From CAVYWD01 sp963772225 (GTDB taxonomy: Bacteria > Myxococcota > Myxococcia > Myxococcales > UBA5297): 64,000 nt of DNA. Below are positions 50,829 to 60,510 of this stretch, one piece after another. The position numbers were made by a program, and so were the translations under genes. The number at the start of each line of letters is the position of its first letter. Positions within the stretch are counted from its first letter, which is position 1. The DNA lies in assembly GCA_963772225.1 (NCBI GenBank), contig CAVYWD010000002.1, forward strand, positions 1,612,001 through 1,676,000, read 5' to 3'. The notes under the pieces were generated by a model. The model did not search any database, was not told where the DNA came from, and worked only from the letters and a program-made list of their open reading frames with translations.

Positions 50829-53240
50829 ATGCCCACGCCCGCGCTCCTGAGGCTCCTGTCCGTCTGCGTCTTCCTCTCGGGAGGCGTGGCGCTCATCCTC
50901 GAGGCCGTCTACCAGAAGTACCTGGCGACGCTCATCGGGGCGACCACGCCCGCCTCCACGGTGGTGCTGGCCATCTACTTCGTGGGCCTGACGCTGGGCG
51001 CCCTCGCCGCGCCCAAGCGCGCGCACCGCGCCAACGTCCGCCTCGCCGGCCTCGAGCTCTTCATCGCCGCCTGGTCGGCCGCCCTGTCGCTCTTCTTCTA
51101 CCGCTCGTACGACGCCCTCGCGGCTCTGGTGGCGCACGTCGGCCAAGGGCCTTTGACGCTCGCCCTGGCGCGAGGGGTCGTCGCGGCGGTCTGGATCCTC
51201 CCGCCCACCATGGCCATGGGCGCGCACCTGCCGACCTTGGCCGCGGTGCTCGAGGCGCGAGGCCTCTCCACCGGCCGCGCGCTCACCCGCCTTTACGCCC
51301 TCAACCTCGCCGGCGCCTTCTGCTTCACCCTGGCGACCCCATTCCTGTTTTTCTACCAGCTGGGCCTGAGGGGCACGCTGGTCGGCTCGGCGGCCATCGG
51401 CTTCGCCGTCGCGCTGGCGCTGTTCGTCGGCCTGCGCGGCGCCGATGCGCCCGCGCCCGGAGCGCCGGCCCCCGAGGGAAACGCGAACCCGCCCGGAGCG
51501 ACCGGCGCCCCGCGCTGGCCGTTCGCCCTGGCCCTGTTGAGCGGCTTCGTCTTCTTCGCCCTCGAGGCGGTCTGGTCGCACCTCATCGCCTCGGTGCTGG
51601 GCGCCTCCACCTACAGCTTCTCGCTGCTCCTGGGCGTCGTGCTCCTCTCGCTCGCCCTGGGCGGACGGCAGGTGGAGCGCGCCGCGCCGCGCGACCTGGC
51701 GCAGGTGAAGGTCTTCCTGAGGCAGGTCCTCGCCTCGCTGGCGCTGGGGCTGCCGCTCACCATGCTCCTGTGGCCCTTCGCCGGGCGCGGCCTCGCGGTC
51801 ATCGGCGGCACCGTGCTTCAGCTCGAGAGCTTCTGGGGCGGCGAGCTCCTCAAGCTCGGCATCGCCTACTTGCTCATCAAGCCGGTGGCGGCGGGCGCCG
51901 GGGCCATCTTCCCGCTCACCTTCCACGGGCTCTCGTCGGGCCACGCGCCCGACAGCCGGCAGCTCGGCTGGATCTACGCGCTCAACGCGGTGGGCTGCGC
52001 GAGCGGAGCCCTGCTCACCGGCTTCGGCTTCATCCCGGCCTTGGGCGCCGAGCTGACCTTCAAGGTGCTCTGGGTCCTCGTCGTCGCCACCTGGGCGCTG
52101 CTCAGCTTCGAGGCCGGCGCCGCGCACCTGCCGCGGCGAGCCTGGGTGCCCGCGCTGCTGGGCATCGGCCTCGCGGCCCTGTCGCCGCCCTGGAACAAGC
52201 TGGAGCTGACCTCCGGCTACGGCGTCAACTTCCACGGCCACATCGTGCCGGGCTCGGAGCTCGTCTACTTCAACGAGGACCCGTTCGTGGGCTTCACCAC
52301 GGTGGTCGATCAGCCGCAGCCCAACGTCTTCGTGGGCGGCGACACCACGCGCTTCCTCTACACCAACGGCAAGTTCGAGGCCGACGACTCCACCCAGATG
52401 CCGGCCCAGTGCGCCTTCGGGCTCTACCCCTCGCTCTTCTCCGAGAAGACCGAGCGCGCTTTCATCATCGGCTTCGGCGGCGGGCAGACCACCGGCACCA
52501 CCCGCGCGGTCGGGTACCGGCAGATCGATGTCTGCGAGATTTCCCCGGGCGCGGTGCGCGCGGCGGCCAAGTATTTCGCGCACATCAACCGCGGGGTGCT
52601 CGACCAACCCGGCGTGCGGCTCATCCTGGAGGACGGGCGCAACTACCTCCTGCGCACCCGCGAGAAGTACGACCTCATCTCCATCGAAATCACGTCCATC
52701 TGGTTCGCCGGGGCCTCGAACCTCTACTCCACCGAGTTCTACCGCCTGGCGAAGCAGCACCTGAGCCGCGGCGGCATCCTGGAGCAGTGGGTGCAGATGC
52801 ACCACCTCTCGCCCGAGGAGATCGCCACGGTCCTCGCTACCCTCGCCAACCAGTTCGCGCACGTGGAGCTGTGGCTGGGCGGCGAGCAAGCGGTGATCCT
52901 CGCCTCCGACGAGCCGCTCAAGCTCAACCCGGCGGCCTGGGAGCGCTTCCGCGCTTCGCCCGACCTCCAAGGCGAGCGCCTGGTCTTCGACAAGCTCGTC
53001 GACAGCCCCACGCTGGAGGCGTTCTGGCAGATGCGCGTGCTCACCGACGCGCAGGTCCGCGAGGTGGTCCGCCGGACGCCCCACGTCATCAACACCGACG
53101 AGAACAAGTGGATCGAATTCCACACGCCCCGCTACTACCTGAGCCGGCGCGACCACGTCCGCGAGAACTTCGACTACCTGAGCGCCATCGCCCAGAGCAT
53201 GCCGCCCGCGCCGCCGCCGCTCGCCGCCGACCGGCCCTGA
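50829..53240 (+). CDS. Polytopic membrane protein with spermidine synthase-like domain
   Basis: An 803-residue fusion. The N-terminal part (about 1-460) has a dozen or more membrane segments, beginning FLSGGVALILEAVYQK, typical of membrane-linked spermidine synthase-like proteins. The C-terminal part (about 460-790) is a SAM-methyltransferase-like fold: FIIGFGGGQTTGTT (nucleotide-binding motif), VCEISPGAVRAA (acidic end of strand 2) and LILEDGRNYLLRT. Whether it transfers an aminopropyl group is unknown; many relatives are uncharacterised. ATG 50829 is chosen over 50766. The next gene follows after 25 bases. Confidence 0.82.
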   Translation: MPTPALLRLLSVCVFLSGGVALILEAVYQKYLATLIGATTPASTVVLAIYFVGLTLGALAAPKRAHRANVRLAGLELFIAAWSAALSLFFYRSYDALAALVAHVGQGPLTLALARGVVAAVWILPPTMAMGAHLPTLAAVLEARGLSTGRALTRLYALNLAGAFCFTLATPFLFFYQLGLRGTLVGSAAIGFAVALALFVGLRGADAPAPGAPAPEGNANPPGATGAPRWPFALALLSGFVFFALEAVWSHLIASVLGASTYSFSLLLGVVLLSLALGGRQVERAAPRDLAQVKVFLRQVLASLALGLPLTMLLWPFAGRGLAVIGGTVLQLESFWGGELLKLGIAYLLIKPVAAGAGAIFPLTFHGLSSGHAPDSRQLGWIYALNAVGCASGALLTGFGFIPALGAELTFKVLWVLVVATWALLSFEAGAAHLPRRAWVPALLGIGLAALSPPWNKLELTSGYGVNFHGHIVPGSELVYFNEDPFVGFTTVVDQPQPNVFVGGDTTRFLYTNGKFEADDSTQMPAQCAFGLYPSLFSEKTERAFIIGFGGGQTTGTTRAVGYRQIDVCEISPGAVRAAAKYFAHINRGVLDQPGVRLILEDGRNYLLRTREKYDLISIEITSIWFAGASNLYSTEFYRLAKQHLSRGGILEQWVQMHHLSPEEIATVLATLANQFAHVELWLGGEQAVILASDEPLKLNPAAWERFRASPDLQGERLVFDKLVDSPTLEAFWQMRVLTDAQVREVVRRTPHVINTDENKWIEFHTPRYYLSRRDHVRENFDYLSAIAQSMPPAPPPLAADRP

Positions 53241-53265
53241 GGGCGGGCGTCCGGTCTTTTCAAGA

Positions 53266-54675
53266 ATGCGCGCCACCCGGCTCATCCCGCTGCTCGTCCT
53301 GCTCGAGGCGCTCAAGCTCGCCTTGGACCACTTCTCGGACGTGGACCTGTATTGGCACCTGCGCCTGGGCCTGGACATGCTCGCGCGCGGCCACCTGCCG
53401 GCGTTGGTCGAGTACACCTGGACGCTCCCGGGCGCGCCGTACCTCGCCAACGACTGGCTCGCCGAAATCGCCATGGCCCTCGCCTTCCGCGCCGGGGGCT
53501 TCTTGGGGGTGGCGCTTTTCAAGGCCCTGGTCGCGGCGGCGCTCGCCCTGCTGCTCTACGGCGCCGCCCTGCTGCGGGCGGAGGGCAACGCGCGCGCCGC
53601 GGGCCTGGCCGTGGCGGTCATGCTCTTCGTCGGCGCCACGAACTTCATCGCCCGGCCGGTGCTCCTGGGCCACGTCTGCCTCGCGCTCGAGCTCTTGTCG
53701 CTGGAGCTGCTCTGGCGCGGCCGGCGCTGGGCGGCGCTGGGCCTGGCGCTCGCCTTCGGCCTCTGGGTAAACCTCCACGGCAGCTGGCCCTTGGGCCTGG
53801 GGCCCCTCGCCGCGGCGCTGATGTCGGCCTACTTCCCGGTCGCCTGGCGGCGGCTGGGCACGCGAGCGCTGCCGAGCGGGCTGCGGCCTTGGCTGACGGC
53901 GGGCGCGCTCCTCGCCGTGGCCGCGCTCTTCGTGAACCCCGCCGGCCCGCGGCTCCTCGCGCGGCCCTTCACCATGTTCGGAGCCCGCGGGCACCTGGGC
54001 ATCCTGAAGGAGTGGGCCCCGGTGCCGCTCACCGACCCAAGCGCGTGGATTCTGCTCGGCGCGGCGGCGCTGCTCGCCTTCTCCTGCTGGCGCAGCAAAC
54101 GGCCGCTCCCGGCGTGGGACCTGGCGGTGGCCTGCGCGACCTTCGCCATGGCCGCCTCCACCGCCCTCTACCACTTGCCCTTCGCGGTGATCGCCGCGCC
54201 CCTGCTCGCCGAGCAGCTCTCCTCGCTGCTCTCGCGCAAGGGCCTCGACAAGCCGCGCGTCAACCTCGCCGTGGCCGCCGCGGCGACGCTGATGCTCGGC
54301 GGGATCATGCTGGCGCGGATGCGGCTCATCCCGTTGGACGTGCAGCGGGAGATCCCGGTCGACGCCGTCGACGCGCTGGAGCGCAGCGGCCTCGCCGAGG
54401 AGCGCGGCTTCAACTTCTTCGACTTCGGCGGCTACCTCGTCTTCCGGAAGATCCCCACGCTGGTGGACGGGCGGCTGGAGCCCTTCCTCCACGCCGGCGT
54501 CTTCGACCGCTACGTCGCCCTCGAGGAGCACGCGGACGTCGAGGCGCTGGAGAAAGACGGCGTCCGCTGGATCCTCGCCCACACCGGGACCCGCATGGCC
54601 GCGGCGGCGGCGGCTCGGCCCGGGTGGCGCGCGCTGCGGCGCGACGAGTTGGGCGAGCTGTACGTGCGCGACTAG
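53266..54675 (+). CDS. Polytopic membrane protein, GT-C/mannosyltransferase-like
   Basis: A 469-residue protein with about ten membrane segments and a short soluble C-terminal region. The early loop DVDLYWHLRLGLDML and then YTWTLPGAPYLANDWLAEI resemble the first periplasmic loop of uncharacterised bacterial membrane proteins related to GT-C glycosyltransferases, where acidic residues bind a polyprenyl-phosphate sugar. No further catalytic motif is recognised. It is encoded just after the spermidine synthase-like gene and is probably co-transcribed. Confidence 0.65.
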   Translation: MRATRLIPLLVLLEALKLALDHFSDVDLYWHLRLGLDMLARGHLPALVEYTWTLPGAPYLANDWLAEIAMALAFRAGGFLGVALFKALVAAALALLLYGAALLRAEGNARAAGLAVAVMLFVGATNFIARPVLLGHVCLALELLSLELLWRGRRWAALGLALAFGLWVNLHGSWPLGLGPLAAALMSAYFPVAWRRLGTRALPSGLRPWLTAGALLAVAALFVNPAGPRLLARPFTMFGARGHLGILKEWAPVPLTDPSAWILLGAAALLAFSCWRSKRPLPAWDLAVACATFAMAASTALYHLPFAVIAAPLLAEQLSSLLSRKGLDKPRVNLAVAAAATLMLGGIMLARMRLIPLDVQREIPVDAVDALERSGLAEERGFNFFDFGGYLVFRKIPTLVDGRLEPFLHAGVFDRYVALEEHADVEALEKDGVRWILAHTGTRMAAAAAARPGWRALRRDELGELYVRD

Positions 54676-54698
54676 CCCGTCGCGCTCACGGCCTCGGC

Positions 54699-55298
54699 TC
54701 AGCCTCCCGGAGGCTCCCCCGCGACCTCCATGCTCGAGAAGATCAGCTCGACATCGCGCACCACCGCTCCCGGCGCGCCTCGCGGCCAGGTGGCGAGCAG
54801 GACGTAGACCCGCCCTTCCCGGCCCTCGAGGATGGCGACGCGGCCCCGGACCTCGTCGCCCACCGCGAAGTCGAACCCGACCGCGCCGTCCGCCACTGGT
54901 ATGGGCTCGACTTCACCCGTGGCGAATCCGGCGCGGGCCTTCAGCCCTGAGCTCAGGCGCTGCGCGAACTGCGACGGCGTCGCGACCGCGGGGGCAACCT
55001 GCACCACCACTTGCGCTTGAGAGGCCGCGTTGGCGATCACCAGCGGCACGGCGATGCTGTCGGTGGAGAGGTCCCGGCCCGGCCTGAAGGCCCAGCTCGC
55101 GTCGGGCCGCTGGATGCGAAAGCCGTTCTGGGCATCGAAGAAGTATTCGGTCCCGGCCGCCTTGGCTCGGGGCCGCGGCCCGTCGGACGGCGCGCGCCCG
55201 GACTTGAGGCTCGCCGCGCTCTCCGTCTTCGCGGCGCCGTTGCTCGCGCACCCGGCCGCGACCGCCGCGGCCAGGGCCGCCCACCGCCGAGAGCGCAT
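54699..55298 (-). CDS. Small lipoprotein of unknown function
   Basis: A 199-residue lipoprotein with lipobox VAAGC at about residue 16, a disordered Ala/Lys/Pro linker and a compact alpha/beta domain (about 55-190) with YFFDAQNGFRIQRPDASW at its start and IFSSMEV at its end. This layout recalls PsbP/DcrB-like lipoproteins, but I cannot assign it firmly. It converges with the gene before it and diverges from the M50-like gene. Confidence 0.7.
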   Translation of the reverse strand: MRSRRWAALAAAVAAGCASNGAAKTESAASLKSGRAPSDGPRPRAKAAGTEYFFDAQNGFRIQRPDASWAFRPGRDLSTDSIAVPLVIANAASQAQVVVQVAPAVATPSQFAQRLSSGLKARAGFATGEVEPIPVADGAVGFDFAVGDEVRGRVAILEGREGRVYVLLATWPRGAPGAVVRDVELIFSSMEVAGEPPGG

Positions 55299-55534
55299 GG
55301 TCCGAGATCCTCCCCGACTTCCCGTCGCCCTCGACCGGCCAGGCCGGAGCCGCGGGCTCCTCCGCGGGCGAGCCGTCAGCCGGCTCGCGTGGCCTCAGGC
55401 GCCAACCTGGACATGGGGGGTCCCTGGGGCGAGGCCTCTTTTTGGAGCGCCCCGCCTTCGGGCTTCACTGGGGCGCCGTCGTAGACTGGCGCTTCGCCGC
55501 CCGATGCCGGAGCGGCTCGGAGGAGGCACTCGCG

Positions 55535-56236
55535 ATGGCCGTCGACTGGAAGAAGTTGCTCGCGCTGGCCGCCGCGGTGGGCCTCGGCGTCTTCTTCTGG
55601 GACGCGCCGTTCCTCTACCCGCTCAAGCTCCTCGCGGTGCTCATCCACGAGTCCGGGCACGCCCTGGCGGCGTGGGCGCTGGGCGCGCGCGACATCCGCT
55701 TGGTCATCGACCCGGGCCAAGGCGGGGAGTGCACCTTCCAGATAGCCCCGGGCTTCTTCAACGAGGTCGCGGTCTCCTCGGCCGGCTACCTGGGCAGCAG
55801 CCTCGCGGGCGCGCTGCTCATCGTGGCGACCCTGCGCCGCGGGTCGGGACGGCTTTTGCTCTGGCTGCTGTGCGCCGCGCTCGCGCTGGTGTCTGTGTTC
55901 TGGGCGCGCAGCGCCTTCACCCTTGGGGCGGCGCTGGGCATGAGCCTCGCCTTCGGCCTGGCCGCCCGAACCCTGCCGCCCGCCGCCTCGAGCGCCGCGG
56001 CGCTGTTCGTCTCGAGCTTCATCGGCCTCTACGCCGTGTTCGACCTGCGCGACGACCTCTGGAGCGCAGCCCGCCGCGCCGGCACCGACGCGGCCATCCT
56101 GGCCCGCGCCACGCACGTGCCTTCCGTCGTCTGGGCCGTCCTGTGGAGCGCCCTGGCGTTGGCGATGCTGGGCGCGGCGATCTTCCGGGGCGCCGCGGGC
56201 CGCAAGGGGCGCGCCCGCCCGGCCTCGGCGCGGTAG
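55535..56236 (+). CDS. M50-like membrane metallopeptidase
   Basis: A 233-residue polytopic membrane protein with the zinc motif HESGH (38-42) in the second hydrophobic segment, as in the short M50B-type family found in many bacteria. The second metal ligand region of site-2 proteases (NxxPxxxxD) is not evident, so it may be inactive or belong to the M50B-like group with a different ligand. ATG 55535 follows GGAGGAGG. No regulatory partner such as an anti-sigma factor is adjacent. Confidence 0.75.
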   Translation: MAVDWKKLLALAAAVGLGVFFWDAPFLYPLKLLAVLIHESGHALAAWALGARDIRLVIDPGQGGECTFQIAPGFFNEVAVSSAGYLGSSLAGALLIVATLRRGSGRLLLWLLCAALALVSVFWARSAFTLGAALGMSLAFGLAARTLPPAASSAAALFVSSFIGLYAVFDLRDDLWSAARRAGTDAAILARATHVPSVVWAVLWSALALAMLGAAIFRGAAGRKGRARPASAR

Positions 56237-56308
56237 GGCGGCGAGGCGACCGCGAAGGACTCAAGGCCTCTTCGCTTCGTGCGGTGCGCGCCTGCGGCCG
56301 GGGGTCGT

Positions 56309-56322
56309 CCCCCCCCCCCCCC
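56309..56322. repeat. Homopolymeric run of 14 C
   Basis: Fourteen consecutive C lie 9 bases beyond the stop codon of the RluA-family gene, in the gap to the M50-like gene. Such tracts slip easily in replication and are hard to sequence. It is outside any supported reading frame. Confidence 0.9.
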
Positions 56323-56330
56323 GGCGGCCG

Positions 56331-57305
56331 TCAGCGGGCCACGGGAAAGCTCGGCGAGGCGATGCCCATGCGCTCGAGCGCGCTCTCGAGCTCCGGCGGG
56401 AGCGGGGCCTCGAAGGCCATGGTCGCGCCGGTCATTGGGTGGGCTATTTCGATGCGGCGCGCGTGGAGGAACATCCGCTTGAGCCCGAAGCGGCTGCGGA
56501 GCTCGCGGTTGAACGGGAAGTCGCCGTAGCGGCGGTCGCCCGCCACCGGGTGGCCGATGGAGGCGAGGTGCCGGCGAATCTGGTGGGTGCGGCCGGTCTC
56601 GATGGTGCACGACACGAGCGAGACGAGCTCGCCCTTCGCGCGCACCGCGTAGTGCGTGACGGCCGGCTGGAGGTTCGTCCCGCGCTCGGCCTTGCTCCTG
56701 GCGGTCTGCTCGTGCTCGGAGAGCGGCACGTCGATGGTGCCCTTGGGGCGGCTGAAGATGCCTTTGGCGAGGGCGAGGTAGGTCTTGTGGGCGCTGCCTT
56801 CGGTGAAGATCTCGGTGAAGCGCACCATGGCGCGGCGGCGCTTGGCGACCAGGATGACGCCGCTCGTGTCCCGGTCGAGGCGGTGCGCCGGCGAGGCCTT
56901 GAAGTCGTTGCGGACCGCGTGGACGCCCAGGTACGCGCGCACCTCGTCGACCAGCGTGCCGTCCTCGATGCCGCTGCCGGGGTGGACCGCCATGCCCGCC
57001 GGCTTGTCGACCGCCATCATGTGCTCGTCTTCGTAGAGCACGCAGAGCGGCACCTTCGAGCGCGCGGGCGCCCGCGCCGGGGCGTCGGGCCGGGCCGCGA
57101 GGAGCTGCTCCTCGTCGCCGCGGATGCTCACCGTGTCGCCCGGCGAGAGCAGGAGCTCGGGGGGAGCCCGCTTGCCGTTCACGCGCACCTTGCGGGTGCG
57201 GAACATCTTGTAGACGTGGGAGAGCGGCACGTCGGCGAGGAGCTTGCGCACGAACTTGTCCAGCCGCTGCCCCGCGAGGTCTTCGCTCACCTTTCGCTCG
57301 ATCAT
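56331..57305 (-). CDS. RluA-family rRNA/tRNA pseudouridine synthase
   Basis: A 324-residue enzyme that isomerises uridine to pseudouridine in structural RNA. An S4 RNA-binding domain (about 12-70, GQRLDKFVRKLLADVPLSHV) is followed by the catalytic domain, with HRLDRDTSG (141-149, catalytic Asp145) and the late ETGRTHQIRRHLASIGHPV. The domain order fits RluC/RluD. I start at ATG 57305. A degraded, partly deleted relative lies at 6584-6833 in the same orientation. Confidence 0.93.
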   Translation of the reverse strand: MIERKVSEDLAGQRLDKFVRKLLADVPLSHVYKMFRTRKVRVNGKRAPPELLLSPGDTVSIRGDEEQLLAARPDAPARAPARSKVPLCVLYEDEHMMAVDKPAGMAVHPGSGIEDGTLVDEVRAYLGVHAVRNDFKASPAHRLDRDTSGVILVAKRRRAMVRFTEIFTEGSAHKTYLALAKGIFSRPKGTIDVPLSEHEQTARSKAERGTNLQPAVTHYAVRAKGELVSLVSCTIETGRTHQIRRHLASIGHPVAGDRRYGDFPFNRELRSRFGLKRMFLHARRIEIAHPMTGATMAFEAPLPPELESALERMGIASPSFPVAR

Positions 57306-57425
57306 CGGGCGCGGACCATAGCCCACCGCGGGCCTTCAAGCCACGGGCGGCGCTCGGGAAAGGCGAAAGCAGGCCGAGGGCCCGGCGGTTGCTCAGGCCC
57401 CGAGCGTCCTTCGGCCCTTGGCGCG

Positions 57426-57671
57426 TCACCGCGACGGGCCGCCTCGCCGCGCAAGGCCGATGAGCTTCTGCAGGGCCTGCATGAACTCCTCCTGGCCCAC
57501 GTCGACCGCCTCCACCACGCGGCCGTAGAGCATTGCGGTGCTTACCGAGGTCTTCCCGCGCTCCTCCACGAGCCGGGCGAGGGCGACGAGAATCGCCCGC
57601 TCGAGGCGACTGAGCCCGTCGCGCGCGTCGGGGAGTCGGTCGAGGTCGCGGGGTCGAAAGCTCTGCTTCAT
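57426..57671 (-). CDS. Small protein of unknown function
   Basis: An 81-residue helical protein (MKQSFRPRDL start; LSRLERAILVALARLVEE; FMQALQKLIGLARR) with codon use typical of genes here. An upstream in-frame start near 57761 would add about 30 Arg/Pro-rich residues and is less likely. No recognised domain; the pattern suggests a small helical regulator or chaperone-like protein. The 299 bases to the cytochrome gene hold no other gene I can support. Confidence 0.55.
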   Translation of the reverse strand: MKQSFRPRDLDRLPDARDGLSRLERAILVALARLVEERGKTSVSTAMLYGRVVEAVDVGQEEFMQALQKLIGLARRGGPSR

Positions 57672-57970
57672 TGGAAGGGCCGTGGCGCGGCAATCGCCGG
57701 CGCGAGGAGGCCGGGGCCTTTCGCCGGATTGCGGGGTGGAATGCGGCGCTCGGCGCTTCATGGCGGGGTCAGGGCTCCCACAATACACGATGAGCGAGCT
57801 TAAGGACGGGCCGTGCGCCCGCCGCTGATCCAATCGATTCGGCGTAATCGATGGGCCGATCCGCGCGCCGATTCTCGCGTCCCTGCGCCACGTCTGCTCA
57901 CTCCGAGCGGGGAGTGGCGGCGGGCGGACCCTCGCTCCAATTTCCTTCCCCTCCCATTCATGGAGCTTTC

Positions 57971-59548
57971 ATGTCCTTGCGTCCCCGCTTCGGCGCGTTG
58001 GCTTCTTCCACGGCAATGGCTGCAATCGCCCTCTCTGGGGCCGCCTATGCGCAAGGCCGAGCTCCATCCCAGGCCCAGCCGCAGCCCCAGGTTCAAGCGC
58101 CGCAGAATGGCTGCGTGGACGCGGTCCAAGAGGCACAGATCGCGCGGTGCGCGCCGATGAAACGCCCCGAGCAGGTCAAGACGCCCCACGACGTCGACGC
58201 GGCGCTGTTCGAGGCCGCGCACGCGCTCAACGCCTCGACGGCGCTGCCGAGCCAGCCCGACAAGGGCCAAGTCCTCGGCTTCGATTTCTATCGCGATCCG
58301 CTCGACGCCAAGCAACCCGGCCAGAGCCCCGACGAGATCCGCCGGCAAGACGAGGCGGACCGGCCGAAGGTGATGGCGGCCCAGCAGGCCTTGCTCGAAG
58401 CCCGCTATGACCTGACCCCGCACCTGGACCCGACCGCCAAGATGTCGCGCGGCAAGCCGCTCTGCGTCGGTCCCACCGCGCGGCTCAAGGGCGGCCTGAC
58501 CTTCGAGAAGCTCGCGGAGATGACGCCCGCGGAAATGAAGCGCCAGGGGCTCTTCCCCTACCCCGCGCTGCCGCACCCCAAGCAGGCGACGGGCGGCCAG
58601 GTCTTCCCGGCGATGCAGATCGAGATGTTTCCGCGCCTGAAGCGCTTCGACGTCGACTTCGACCTGCCGGAGGTCTTTCTGCCGGAATTTCCCCCCGCCA
58701 TCTTCCTGCAGAGCCGGCCGGAGCTGGGCGACGTCTCGCGCGGCGAGGTCGTCTCCATCAATAATTACTACCGGCTCTTCAAGGAGATCCTCACCCCGGT
58801 GCAGCTGGACGGCCTGCGATTGCTCCTCACCCCTTTCCCACAGGAAGAATTCAATCCGACCGACGACCGCAAATCGGCCAATCCGAGCTTGGGCGTCACC
58901 TGCTTCGATTGCCACGTCAACGGCCACACCACCGGGCAGTTCCACCTGAACCCGGACAACCGACCCCAGCAGCGGCGCATGCGCCTGGACACGGTCAGCC
59001 TCCGAGGCCTGTTCAACCAGCAGATTCACGCCTCCAAGCGCAGCCTGCGCTCCGTCGAGGATTTCACCGAATTTGAGCAGCGCACCGCCTATTTCAACGG
59101 CGACGAGATCCACGCCATCAAGAAAGGGATGAATATCCTGGATCGCATCCAGGTCTCGCACATGGCGCAGATGCAGAACATGCTCGACTTCCCGCCGGCG
59201 CCCAAGCTGGACCTGGAGGGACGGCTCGATCCCGCCAAGGCGACCGACGCCGAGAAGCGCGGCGAGAAACTCTTCTTCGGCAAGGCCGCCTGCTCGAGCT
59301 GCCACCCGCCGCCTTCGTACCTGGACAACGCCATGCGCGACCTGCATCTCGAGCGCTTCAACGACGACGCGCCCGCCGGGCCCATGAAATCCTTCACGCT
59401 CCGCGGCATCAAGGAGAGCCCGCCGTACCTTCACGACGGCCGCCTGCTCACGCTCGAGGACACCGTGGAATTCTTCAACCTGGTGCAAGGGCTCAAGCTG
59501 AGCAAGCAAGACAAGGCGGACCTCGTGGCCTTCATGCGCCAGCTCTGA
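57971..59548 (+). CDS. Exported diheme cytochrome c peroxidase-like protein
   Basis: A 525-residue periplasmic protein with a signal peptide (1-27, ending AYAQ) and two haem c motifs, CFDCH (311-315) and CSSCH (441-445). The second, with downstream GPMKSFTLRGIKESPPYLHDGR, follows the C-terminal half of bacterial diheme cytochrome c peroxidase/MauG proteins. The N-terminal 280 residues are not typical of short peroxidases, and they contain a Gln/Pro linker. It probably reduces peroxide or oxidises a substrate using c-type haems. It stands alone, with a 300-base upstream gap. Confidence 0.83.
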   Translation: MSLRPRFGALASSTAMAAIALSGAAYAQGRAPSQAQPQPQVQAPQNGCVDAVQEAQIARCAPMKRPEQVKTPHDVDAALFEAAHALNASTALPSQPDKGQVLGFDFYRDPLDAKQPGQSPDEIRRQDEADRPKVMAAQQALLEARYDLTPHLDPTAKMSRGKPLCVGPTARLKGGLTFEKLAEMTPAEMKRQGLFPYPALPHPKQATGGQVFPAMQIEMFPRLKRFDVDFDLPEVFLPEFPPAIFLQSRPELGDVSRGEVVSINNYYRLFKEILTPVQLDGLRLLLTPFPQEEFNPTDDRKSANPSLGVTCFDCHVNGHTTGQFHLNPDNRPQQRRMRLDTVSLRGLFNQQIHASKRSLRSVEDFTEFEQRTAYFNGDEIHAIKKGMNILDRIQVSHMAQMQNMLDFPPAPKLDLEGRLDPAKATDAEKRGEKLFFGKAACSSCHPPPSYLDNAMRDLHLERFNDDAPAGPMKSFTLRGIKESPPYLHDGRLLTLEDTVEFFNLVQGLKLSKQDKADLVAFMRQL

Positions 59549-59573
59549 CGCGGCGGGCCCGGCGGAGGCAGCG

Positions 59574-60440
59574 CTAGGCCGCGGCCTTCACGATGCCGCG
59601 GACCCTGAGGACCTCCAGGAAGAGCTCGGGGTCGGGGCGGACGCGGTAGTTGTCCGTCTCGTGAGTCCACAAGACGCGGCCGCGGGCGTCGGTGATGATG
59701 ACGGTCGGGAGCACCGTCTCGCTGTCATATCCCAAGGCCTGCATCCCCATCGGCAGGCCGTGCGGTTGGTGTATGCCCAGGGTCCTCGCCGCGGCGTTTC
59801 CGGTGTCGGTCAAGAAGTCGAAGTCCACGGCGAGCTTCTTCGCGAGGTCGACGTTGTTGGCGTGCGGCTGCGGGGAGATGAGGGCCACGCGCACGCCCAG
59901 GTCGGCCAGCTCGCGGTATCGACTCGCCAGCTCTTTGATCTGCGCGACGCAGAATGGGCACCAGTTTCCACGGTAGAACATGAGAATCGCCGGCCGGTCG
60001 GCGAGCTGCGCCGAGGTCACGGCGCGACCGTCGACGGCCTTCACAGAGAAGGCAGGAAGGGCCTGCCCGACGGTCAGTCGGACGCCGGGCCGGGCCTGAA
60101 AGGTCGAGTACCAGAAGGCATACGCCAGGAAGCCCGCCCACCCGAGCACCGCCGACGCCAGGGCCAGAGCTCCCTCGCCCGTGGCGCGAACGCCCGTGGC
60201 GGCGAACGCCGTCCCGACCGCCCCCAGCCAAATCAAAAGCGGGAAGCGGGCGGTCGTGCGCGGAGTGGACCGGAAGGCCATGACCCACCCCAGCACCAGC
60301 AGGAACGGCGCCGCGGTCAACAGGACGCCAGCCCAGGGCAACAACGGCGCCCCTCGGCTCAGCATCCAGGTTGCGGCGGCGGTGAGGACCATCAGCAGCG
60401 TCATGTAGAGGGGGACGAAGATGGACTTGAGGAGGTTCAC
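59574..60440 (-). CDS. Membrane-anchored AhpC/TSA-type redoxin
   Basis: A 288-residue protein with three to four N-terminal membrane segments (within residues 8-112) and a C-terminal thioredoxin-fold peroxiredoxin-like domain (about 120-285). The active-site motif is FYRGNWCPFC, Cys161 and Cys164. Such proteins reduce peroxides or disulphides at the membrane surface. The promoter region carries GGACCGTTCGGTCC 38 bases upstream, and the same palindrome precedes the TetR gene next door, so it is very likely the target of that TetR protein. Confidence 0.85.
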   Translation of the reverse strand: MNLLKSIFVPLYMTLLMVLTAAATWMLSRGAPLLPWAGVLLTAAPFLLVLGWVMAFRSTPRTTARFPLLIWLGAVGTAFAATGVRATGEGALALASAVLGWAGFLAYAFWYSTFQARPGVRLTVGQALPAFSVKAVDGRAVTSAQLADRPAILMFYRGNWCPFCVAQIKELASRYRELADLGVRVALISPQPHANNVDLAKKLAVDFDFLTDTGNAAARTLGIHQPHGLPMGMQALGYDSETVLPTVIITDARGRVLWTHETDNYRVRPDPELFLEVLRVRGIVKAAA

Positions 60441-60478
60441 GGGACGTTCCTTTCGGCATGTTTGAGTAAGGCAGATCT

Positions 60479-60492
60479 GGACCGTTCGGTCC
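60479..60492. promoter_or_regulatory. TetR operator before the redoxin gene
   Basis: GGACCGTTCGGTCC, a perfect 6-bp inverted repeat with a 2-base centre, 38 bases upstream of the redoxin start on the minus strand. It matches the palindrome before the adjacent TetR gene at all positions but the two central bases. Confidence 0.72.
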
Positions 60493-60510
60493 CAATGTGG
60501 CCAAAAAAAT

